From assembly GCA_028293265.1 (NCBI GenBank), contig JAQGPB010000575.1, positions 1 through 8,214 on the forward strand: a DNA stretch of 8,214 bases, written 5' to 3'. Below are positions 1 through 5,360 of this stretch, one piece after another (within the stretch, counting starts at the first letter, position 1; the number at the start of each line of letters is the position of its first letter). The position numbers were made by a program, and so were the translations under genes. This DNA is from Pedosphaera sp. GTDB lineage: Bacteria; Verrucomicrobiota; Verrucomicrobiae; Limisphaerales; Pedosphaeraceae. Under the pieces are notes generated by a model that was given only the letters and a program-made list of their open reading frames with translations, was not told the origin of the DNA and ran no database searches.

Positions 1-1639
1 AATCCGAACGCGAAACCCAGGGAATGGAATCGAGGGGCAAACGCAGGCCGATGGGAGAATCGCCCGGCAGCAGGACAAGATTCTCGGGACGCAGGAACCA
101 CGGGCCGCTTTTCCAGCGGATGCGGTCGCTCACTAGGCGTTCGAGGGGCAGGATGTAACCGGCGATTTTATTCAGGCCTTGATTGAAAATGTTCGCGAGC
201 CGCGCGCGTTCTTCCTTGTCATCGAGCCGGGATTGCAGCGGGTCCACGTTGGTGGGCAGCCGCCGTTCGCGCCACATATAATACCAGGCGTCTTCGTAGG
301 CGGGGATGACGTGCTTGGGCTTGACCTCCAGAATGCGCGCCAATTGGGCGATGAACCGTCCCGCTTCCTGGTCGGTGTGGCCGTAGTCTGTGGCTTCATT
401 GGCGAACAATGATTCGTCCTGCCAGATGGTCTGGCCGTCCTTGCGCCAATAGCAAGCCAGCGCCCAGCGCGGGAGCGATTCGCCCGGATACCATTTGCCC
501 TGGCCGTAATGCAACAGGCCGCCGGGCGCAAACTTGCTTTTCAAACGACGGAGCAACTCGCCGGACAGACGGCGCTTCTCGGGCCCGACGGCCGTGAAAT
601 TCCATTCTTCGCCGTCCATGTCATCAACGGAAATGAAAGTTGGCTCGCCGCCCATCGTCAGGCGGACGTCGCCTTTCTTCAGTTCCGCATCAATCTTATG
701 GCCGAGAGATTCTATCTCCACCCATTGGTCTTCGGTGTAAGGCTTGGTGACGCGCGGGGATTCATAGATGCGCGTCACCTTCATCTCGTGGATGAACTCG
801 GTTTTGCATTTGTCCACCGCGCCGCTGACGGGCGCGGCGCCGGTTGGCTTGGGCGAAAAGGCGAGGGGAATGTGGCCTTCGCCCGCGAACAGGCCGGAGG
901 TCGGGTCCAGGCCAATCCAGCCCGCGCCGGGCAGATAGACTTCCGTCCAGGCGTGGAGGTCGGTGAAATCAATTTCGCTGCCGGAGGGGCCGTCGAGCGA
1001 TTTGACATCGGGTTTTAGCTGGATGAGATAGCCGGAGACAAACCGCGCGGCGAGGCCGAGGTGACGGAGCACCTGGACGAAAAGCCAGGCCGAGTCGCGG
1101 CACGAACCGGAACGCAGCTTGAGGGTGACTTCGGGGTTTTGAACACCCGGCTCCATGCGGATGAGATATTTGACGTCTTGCCAAATGCGTTGGTTGACGT
1201 GGACGAGAAAATCAATCGTGCGCCGCTCGGTCAGGTCGAAGGTCTTCAGATATTCCTCGAGCAATGGCCGTGCCGGACTGGCCCTTATAAAGGGTGCAAG
1301 CTCGCGCCTCAGCCCCCGCTCATATACGAAGGGAAATTTCTCGGCGGAGGGTTCGAGGAAGAAATCGAAGGGATTATAGACGGCCATTTCCGCGACGAGG
1401 TCAATTTCGACGAGGAGTTCGTCGGTCTTTTCGGGGAAGTTGAGACGGGCGAGGTAGTTGCTGAAAGGGTCCTGCTGCCAGTTCAGGAAATGTTTCTTGG
1501 GGAGAATGCGCTGGGAGTAGCTGAGAATGGGGGTGCGGCAATGAGGCGCGGGCCGCAGGCGGACGACGTGCGGCGAATGCGCGACCGGGCGGTCGTAGCG
1601 ATAGTGGGTCTTGTGGTTAAGGGCGACGTGGATGGACAT
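1..1639 (-). CDS. Transglutaminase-like / DUF2126 fusion protein, N-terminal 546 residues (C-terminus outside window)
   Basis: The reading frame is open from ATG at 1639 to the left edge, giving 546 residues with no stop. Residues about 1-90 form the N-terminal beta domain typical of bacterial transglutaminase-like proteins (start MSIHVALNHKTHYRYD). The transglutaminase core follows, with a full triad: Cys180 in SGSCRDSAW, His229 in DLHAWTEVY and Asp245 in GLDPTSG. From about residue 300 the sequence matches the DUF2126 (COG4196) module: LTMGGEPTF at 327-335, GPEKRRLSGELLRRL at 352-366 and HYGQGKWYPGESLPRW at 377-392. Family fusions are about 1,100 residues, so roughly half is missing. Triad chemistry would allow amide hydrolysis or transfer; the real substrate is unknown. 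It is the third gene of the ATP-grasp/alpha-E cassette, 212 bp after alpha-E. No clear Shine-Dalgarno precedes this ATG, and the next codons upstream are open but unlike the family. Confidence 0.93.
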   Translation of the reverse strand, partial: MSIHVALNHKTHYRYDRPVAHSPHVVRLRPAPHCRTPILSYSQRILPKKHFLNWQQDPFSNYLARLNFPEKTDELLVEIDLVAEMAVYNPFDFFLEPSAEKFPFVYERGLRRELAPFIRASPARPLLEEYLKTFDLTERRTIDFLVHVNQRIWQDVKYLIRMEPGVQNPEVTLKLRSGSCRDSAWLFVQVLRHLGLAARFVSGYLIQLKPDVKSLDGPSGSEIDFTDLHAWTEVYLPGAGWIGLDPTSGLFAGEGHIPLAFSPKPTGAAPVSGAVDKCKTEFIHEMKVTRIYESPRVTKPYTEDQWVEIESLGHKIDAELKKGDVRLTMGGEPTFISVDDMDGEEWNFTAVGPEKRRLSGELLRRLKSKFAPGGLLHYGQGKWYPGESLPRWALACYWRKDGQTIWQDESLFANEATDYGHTDQEAGRFIAQLARILEVKPKHVIPAYEDAWYYMWRERRLPTNVDPLQSRLDDKEERARLANIFNQGLNKIAGYILPLERLVSDRIRWKSGPWFLRPENLVLLPGDSPIGLRLPLDSIPWVSRSD

Positions 1640-1682
1640 GGGTGAGGGTGGGAAAGGTAATGACTGGAAAAGCTTCGGCGGG

Positions 1683-1813
1683 AAAAGCTCCAAGCACCAA
1701 GCTCCAAGCACCAGAGAAGCTCCAAACTCCAATAACCAAACTCCCGTCGTGGCAATTTGGAGGTTGGTGCTTGATTATTCTCTGGAGCTTGGAGCTTGGT
1801 GCTTGGTGCTTTT
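1683..1813. repeat. Intergenic imperfect palindrome built of 7-bp units (REP/MITE-like element)
   Basis: The outer arms 1683-1718 and 1778-1813 are reverse complements over 36 bp with two mismatches. The inner part (1719-1777) pairs less well, so nearly the whole 131 bp can fold into one long hairpin. The left arm is a run of heptamers of form AGCWCCA: AGCTCCA and AGCACCA alternate exactly twice (a perfect 14-bp tandem duplication, 1686-1699 and 1700-1713), with degenerate copies to 1745. The right arm carries TGGAGCT twice then TGGTGCT twice (1783-1810). No transposase is nearby. It sits between alpha-E and the transglutaminase gene, so it would be transcribed as a hairpin if they share a message. 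I recall similar sequences as dispersed repeats in Verrucomicrobia-type genomes; copy number cannot be seen here. Confidence 0.88.
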
Positions 1814-1851
1814 TCATATCGCACCTTGCACGGAAGCAATGTCGCCCCGGA

Positions 1852-2838
1852 TCATTGGACCCGCTCTTTCGGCGCGGTTTTGGATTCGGGCATGCGTTTG
1901 GCCAGAAATCGTTCATAAATTCCGGTGCTTGCTTGGTTCATTTTGGTTTGCAGCGCGTCGAGATATTCGTGGAGTCCCTGGGTCATGATGTCGTCCACGT
2001 TGGCATAGGAAAGGTCGGAACAAATCTGGCCGAGCAATTTTTCGATCGGCTTCCGATAGGTGCCGATGGGTGTGCCGGAAATGGCATGCAGCGAATCGCG
2101 CGCAGCGTCGAGACAAAAGCGGATGGCGCGGGGAAATTCGGGATCGAGCAAAAGAAATTCCACAATCGCCTTGGGGACGATGCGGCCATGGCGTTTGCGA
2201 TACATCTCGAAGGCGCTCGCCGAACGCAACACGGCGACCCATTGCACTTCATCCAATGGCGTGCCGACATCGGCCACCGAGCGCAGCAGGATGAAATATT
2301 TCACGTCCAGGATGCGCGAGGTTTTGTCGGCTCGCTCCAACAGACGACCGAGGCGGCAGAAGTGCCAGCCTTCGCCGTGGGTCATGGTCGCGTCGGTGAT
2401 GCCGGTAAAGAGGTGGCTGGAAAGTTTCACCTCGCTAAAAAATTCGTGCGGCGATTCAAAACCCTTGCCGCTGGCTGCCGCGGCGCTCACCATCAGGTAG
2501 AAGGTGTTCAATTGCAGCCACATTTCCGAGGAAATGATTTCGCGGACGGAGCGGGCGTTTTCGCGGGCGGCGCGGAGGCAGGAGAGGATGGAATTGGGGT
2601 TTTCGCGGTCGAACGTGAGGAATTGAATCACGTTCTGCTGGGTGGCGCCGCCGGGGTAGTTTTTTTCAAAGATGGCGTGGTCACCGGTGATGTTCACCAA
2701 GGGCCTCCACTGCTGATCGTCGCCGCTGGGGGCGTCGAGCATGAGGTTGAGGTTGACGTCAATGAAGCGCGCGACATTTTCCGCGCGCTCGACATAGCGG
2801 CTCATCCAGTAAATGGAATCGGCGACGCGGCTGAGCAT
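1852..2838 (-). CDS. Alpha-E domain protein (DUF403 / COG2307)
   Basis: This 328-residue, mostly helical protein matches the alpha-E family over its full length (usual length about 310-330). It opens with MLSRVADSIYWMSRYVERAENVAR, the family signature, followed by SSEMWLQLNTFYL (103-115), FCRLGRLLERADKTSRILDVKYF (160-182) and LDPEFPRAIRFCLD (231-244). No catalytic residues are established for the family. It is found beside circularly permuted ATP-grasp and transglutaminase-like genes and is presumed to act with them. The chosen ATG overlaps the upstream ATP-grasp stop by one base (TGATG) and has GGAGG at 2843-2847, four bases away. The frame stays open for another 384 bases upstream inside the ATP-grasp gene, but that extension has no family similarity. 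No signal peptide is visible, so it is probably cytoplasmic. Confidence 0.95.
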   Translation of the reverse strand: MLSRVADSIYWMSRYVERAENVARFIDVNLNLMLDAPSGDDQQWRPLVNITGDHAIFEKNYPGGATQQNVIQFLTFDRENPNSILSCLRAARENARSVREIISSEMWLQLNTFYLMVSAAAASGKGFESPHEFFSEVKLSSHLFTGITDATMTHGEGWHFCRLGRLLERADKTSRILDVKYFILLRSVADVGTPLDEVQWVAVLRSASAFEMYRKRHGRIVPKAIVEFLLLDPEFPRAIRFCLDAARDSLHAISGTPIGTYRKPIEKLLGQICSDLSYANVDDIMTQGLHEYLDALQTKMNQASTGIYERFLAKRMPESKTAPKERVQ

Positions 2839-4394
2839 CAGGCCTCCGCTCCTGCCACGTTGGCGGCATTCATTTTTTGCTCCTGCTTTTGTTCCTGTCT
2901 TTGCTCCTGTTTCTGCTCTGCCTTCTGAGTCTCCTGCTGATCCTGCTGGACCACGATGGGATTGTCGGCAAGCACCCAGGTGTCCTTGGAGCCGCCGCCC
3001 TGCGAGGAATTCACGACGAGCGAACCCTTCTTGAGAGCCACGCGGGTCAAGCCGCCGGGCATGACAAAAATTTCCTTGCCATAAAGGATGTAAGGCCGCA
3101 AGTCCACGTGGCGTCCGGCGAGGCAGCCATCCACGAGGGTGGGGACGCGCGAAAGGGCGAGCGTGGGTTGGGCGATGTAATTTCGGGGATGTTCCTGAAT
3201 TCGCTTGGCGAAATCGGCGCATTCGGCGGCGGTTGAGTGCGGGCCGATCAACATGCCGTAACCGCCCGATTCATTGGCCGCTTTAACCACGAGTTCGGGA
3301 AGATGTTCCAGCACATACGCCAGATCCTTGGGTTCCGCGCAAATGTAAGTGGGCACATTTGGCAGAATGATGTCCTCGTTAAGGTAATATTTCACGATGC
3401 GCGGGACATAGGCATAGACGACCTTATCGTCCGCGACGCCGGTGCCGGGCGCATTGGCGAGCGCGACGTTGCCCGATTTGTAAACTGACATCAGCCCGGG
3501 AACGCCGAGCATCGAATCGGCGCGGAAAGCTTCGGGGTCGAGAAAATCGTCATCCACACGCCGGTAAATTACATCCACGCGCTCGAAGCCATGGGTCGTG
3601 CGCATCCAGACGTAGCCATCCGAGACGACCAGGTCGCCGCCTTCAACCAGCTCAACGCCCATTTGTTGGGCGAGGAAGGAGTGTTCGAAATAGGCGGAGT
3701 TATAAACTCCGGGCGTCAGCACGACCACGCGTGGCGAAGGGACGGCGTCGGGCGCGAGAAATTCAAGCATGTCGCGCAGGCGGATGGGGTAATTGGAAAC
3801 GGGCCGGATGTGCGATTCAGCGAACACTTCCGGAAACAGGCTTTTCATCAAGCGCCGGTTTTCGAGCACGTAGGAAACGCCGGATGGACAGCGCAAATTG
3901 TCTTCGAGAACATAAATTTGGCCGTCGCGATGGCGGACAAGATCGGTGCCGGTGATGTGACACCAGACGCCTCGCGGGGGATTGAGGCCGATGCATTGTT
4001 CGCGAAAACCTTTTGAAGAGGAGATGATTTCCTCGGGCACCGCCTTGTCCTTGATGATTTTGCGGTCGTGATAGAGATCGTTAATGAAGAGGTTGAGCGC
4101 CATGATGCGCTGCTTGAGCCCGCGCTCGATGCGCTCCCATTCCGTGGCGGCAACGATGCGCGGGACGAGATCGAACGGAAGGGTTTTTTCGACGCCGGCG
4201 CTTTCGCCATAGACATTGAAGGTGATGCCGGCCTGGACGAGCGCGCGGTCAGCGGCGAGCTGGCGGTTGGTGAGTTCGCCATCGGGGAGGGATTGCATAT
4301 TACGGGCAAGCGGGCGGGCGGCGGCGCGCGGCTGGCCGTTCTCGCCGAACATCTCATCAAAGAAGCCGCCAAGCTCGTAATCGTGAAATTTCAT
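2838..4394 (-). CDS. Circularly permuted ATP-grasp protein (COG2308, DUF404/DUF407 type)
   Basis: The 518-residue product is a full-length circularly permuted ATP-grasp protein. Family hallmarks in order are YVLEDNLRCPSGVSYVLENR (161-180), LTPGVYNSAYFEH (226-238), YRRVDDDFLDPEAF (277-290), NAPGTGVADDK (314-324), the nucleotide-binding VVKAANESGGYGM (369-381), HVDLRPYIL (429-437), and MPGGLTRVA plus NSSQGGGSKDTWV near 445-474. ATP-grasp enzymes make amide bonds through acyl phosphates. Comparative genomics (Iyer, Aravind and colleagues) predicts this branch makes peptides or peptide tags together with alpha-E and transglutaminase partners; no substrate is proven. Residues about 483-507 form an unusual Gln/Glu/Lys-rich tail. 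The start is supported by family similarity at MKFHDYELGGFFDEM and by GGGAG at 4399-4403. It leads the minus-strand operon and is probably cytoplasmic. Confidence 0.95.
   Translation of the reverse strand: MKFHDYELGGFFDEMFGENGQPRAAARPLARNMQSLPDGELTNRQLAADRALVQAGITFNVYGESAGVEKTLPFDLVPRIVAATEWERIERGLKQRIMALNLFINDLYHDRKIIKDKAVPEEIISSSKGFREQCIGLNPPRGVWCHITGTDLVRHRDGQIYVLEDNLRCPSGVSYVLENRRLMKSLFPEVFAESHIRPVSNYPIRLRDMLEFLAPDAVPSPRVVVLTPGVYNSAYFEHSFLAQQMGVELVEGGDLVVSDGYVWMRTTHGFERVDVIYRRVDDDFLDPEAFRADSMLGVPGLMSVYKSGNVALANAPGTGVADDKVVYAYVPRIVKYYLNEDIILPNVPTYICAEPKDLAYVLEHLPELVVKAANESGGYGMLIGPHSTAAECADFAKRIQEHPRNYIAQPTLALSRVPTLVDGCLAGRHVDLRPYILYGKEIFVMPGGLTRVALKKGSLVVNSSQGGGSKDTWVLADNPIVVQQDQQETQKAEQKQEQRQEQKQEQKMNAANVAGAEA
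2843..2847 (-). promoter_or_regulatory. Ribosome binding site of the alpha-E gene
   Basis: GGAGG on the minus strand lies four bases before the ATG at 2838, inside the last codons of the ATP-grasp gene. It decides the alpha-E start and, with the TGATG overlap, suggests translational coupling. Confidence 0.65.
2873..2946 (-). repeat. Low-complexity CAG/GAG/AAG-type tract encoding a Gln/Glu/Lys tail
   Basis: This stretch near the 3' end of the ATP-grasp gene encodes about 25 residues made almost only of Gln, Glu and Lys with one Arg (core QKAEQKQEQRQEQKQEQK, residues 489-506). The codons vary (CAG/CAA, GAG/GAA, AAG/AAA), so it is a protein-level low-complexity segment rather than a pure microsatellite. 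It follows the last conserved ATP-grasp motif and precedes a short Ala-rich end. Confidence 0.8.
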
Positions 4395-4398
4395 TAAT

Positions 4399-4403
4399 CT
4401 CCC
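4399..4403 (-). promoter_or_regulatory. Ribosome binding site of the ATP-grasp gene
   Basis: GGGAG on the minus strand is four bases before the ATG at 4394 and supports that start. Confidence 0.5.
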
Positions 4404-4437
4404 ATGGTAAGGAGCAATTCAAGTGCCACTACTTGTT

Positions 4438-4465
4438 TGTCCATGGTCAGTGGTCCGTGGTCAGT
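4438..4465. repeat. 7-bp periodic short repeat (GGTCAGT/GGTCCGT)
   Basis: Four consecutive heptamers read TGTCCAT, GGTCAGT, GGTCCGT, GGTCAGT. Two are identical and alternate with variants. The form recalls the short tandem heptamer repeats known from cyanobacteria and similar 'GGTCAGT' runs I recall from intergenic DNA of Verrucomicrobia and Planctomycetes. It lies 44 bases upstream of the ATP-grasp start, so it may overlap that gene's promoter or leader. Confidence 0.6.
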
Positions 4466-4531
4466 TGTTGGGATGCGCTCTGATCTGGCCTGTCACGCAA
4501 AAAGCCTCTGACAAAAGACACCGGGACACTG

Positions 4532-4595
4532 ACAAACCGAGCTTTTCATGGTTTGTGCTTTTTTGCACCTGTTCTTTAATTCATCGAACCATGAA
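4532..4595. repeat. Nested inverted repeats, possible alternative hairpins
   Basis: ACAAACC (4532-4538) pairs with GGTTTGT (4550-4556). TTCATGGTT (4545-4553) can instead pair with AACCATGAA (4587-4595). GTGC-TTTTTT-GCAC (4555-4568) is a third short stem. The stems share bases, so they are mutually exclusive. They are short and A/T-rich, so chance is possible. Confidence 0.35.
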
Positions 4596-4662
4596 ACATT
4601 GGTGAAAGACAAGGAACAACTAATCGCTTTGAGTTAGTGAAGGCTGGTTAGAAATTGGCGGG

Positions 4663-4680
4663 GTGTTCAAAATTGAACAC
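4663..4680. promoter_or_regulatory. Perfect 18-bp two-fold symmetric site, operator-like
   Basis: The arms GTGTTCAA and TTGAACAC are exact reverse complements around a central AA. Eight-base arms with a two-base centre are typical of sites bound by dimeric helix-turn-helix regulators. It lies 201 bases upstream of the 2Fe-2S start and 268 bases upstream of the ATP-grasp start, so it could control either operon. No regulator gene is in the window. A terminator role is unlikely because the loop is only two bases and no T-run follows. Confidence 0.5.
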
Positions 4681-4880
4681 GCCTGGGGCATAGCGTTCGC
4701 ATATGTGGCTTTTATCATTCAGGTGAGCTTCCAAGACAGACCCGGTCCCTTTCAGCGCGGATAAATAGACAAGCTCGTTGTGCTACGAACAGCCCGAAGT
4801 TTTAAGACTGGAATGATTTGCAAGACTGTGTAACCATTCCTCAAGTCAGCACATCTTTACTTTAGGAACGACCGCAACTT

Positions 4881-5360
4881 ATGTCCCGGGTCACCGAACT
4901 TCATGTCAACGGCAAGGATGTCGCGCTGGATGCGGACGGAGAACGGAGCCTGCTCAGCGTGCTGCGGGACGACCTTGATTTGACCGGCAGCAAATACGGC
5001 TGCGGCGAGGGTCAATGCGGCGCTTGCACGGTTTTGCTCGATGGCTTGCCGACGCGTTCGTGCATTACGGCGGTCGGGGCGGTGGGACAACGCAAAGTAG
5101 CGACCATCGAAAGCCTCGAACACGACGGCTATCTGCATCCGTTGCAACAGGCTTTCCTCGATGCGGGCGCGATGCAGTGCGGCTATTGCACATCCGGCAT
5201 GATCATGTCGGGCGTTGCGTTGTTGCAGAAAAAGCCGAATCCGTCGGAGGCCGAAATCATCCGCTCTATGAGCGGCAATATTTGTCGCTGCGGTACTTAT
5301 CAACGAATTATTTCTGCGATCAAAGCGGGAGCCAAGGCGATTCAAGGGGGCGGCAAATGA
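4881..5360 (+). CDS. (2Fe-2S)-binding small subunit of a xanthine dehydrogenase-family molybdo-hydroxylase
   Basis: The 159-residue protein has the normal length and all cluster ligands of this family. The N-terminal plant-ferredoxin-like cluster is held by Cys41, Cys46, Cys49 (GCGEGQCGACTVLLDG) and Cys61. The C-terminal helical domain supplies Cys100, Cys103 (MQCGYCTSGMIMS), Cys135 and Cys137 (GNICRCGTY). These two clusters carry electrons from the molybdenum site in the partner subunit to an outside acceptor. The stop overlaps the large-subunit start by four bases (ATGA), so the two are co-translated. It has no signal peptide, consistent with export by hitchhiking on the Tat-tagged large subunit as known for isoquinoline oxidoreductase-type enzymes. 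ATG 4881 gives the usual N-terminus (ELHVNGK). Only a weak, distant AGGA (4864-4867) precedes it. Substrate is not predictable. Confidence 0.96.
   Translation: MSRVTELHVNGKDVALDADGERSLLSVLRDDLDLTGSKYGCGEGQCGACTVLLDGLPTRSCITAVGAVGQRKVATIESLEHDGYLHPLQQAFLDAGAMQCGYCTSGMIMSGVALLQKKPNPSEAEIIRSMSGNICRCGTYQRIISAIKAGAKAIQGGGK
5346..5350 (+). promoter_or_regulatory. Ribosome binding site of the molybdoenzyme large subunit
   Basis: GGGGG lies six bases before ATG 5357 at the end of the small-subunit gene. It supports this start over in-frame ATGs further upstream inside the small-subunit gene. Confidence 0.5.

Larger units (their letters stand above)
4395..4880. other. Divergent intergenic region, no gene seen
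   Basis: These 486 bases separate the minus-strand ATP-grasp operon from the plus-strand molybdoenzyme operon and must hold both promoters. The region is visibly richer in A+T than the genes. It contains a heptad repeat (4438-4465), nested inverted repeats (4532-4595), a perfect 18-bp palindrome (4663-4680) and, at 4804-4840, a direct repeat AAGACTG (4804 and 4822) with GGAATG/CATTCC as a possible 6-bp stem. A 60-codon open frame at 4423-4605 starts in the heptad repeat, resembles no protein I know and is not called. I found no sigma-70 promoter with good spacing on either strand. The 2Fe-2S gene has only a distant AGGA at 4864-4867. Confidence 0.7.

Noticed and set aside
509..1645. Plus-strand open frames of 169 and 194 codons over the transglutaminase gene
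   Set aside because: They are antisense frames kept open by high GC. The minus strand holds a continuous, motif-rich protein.
1642..2928. A 428-codon plus-strand open frame
   Set aside because: It is antisense to the alpha-E gene and runs through the palindromic repeat. Its product has no family motifs, while the opposite strand matches DUF403 end to end.
2839..3222. N-terminal extension of alpha-E to 456 residues
   Set aside because: The extra sequence lies out of frame inside the ATP-grasp gene and has no similarity to the family. The ATG at 2838 has a good RBS and the canonical N-terminus.
4423..4605. 60-codon plus-strand open frame in the intergenic region
   Set aside because: It begins in the heptad repeat, lacks an RBS and codes for nothing recognisable.
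4778..4806. Possible sigma-70 promoter (TTGTGC, 17-base spacer, TTTAAG) ahead of the 2Fe-2S gene
   Set aside because: Only 3 of 6 and 4 of 6 matches; too weak to call in A/T-richer DNA.
5015..5356. Extended 844-residue large subunit starting at 5015
   Set aside because: The extension overlaps the 2Fe-2S gene in another frame and would bury the Tat signal. ATG 5357 has an RBS and the ATGA overlap.
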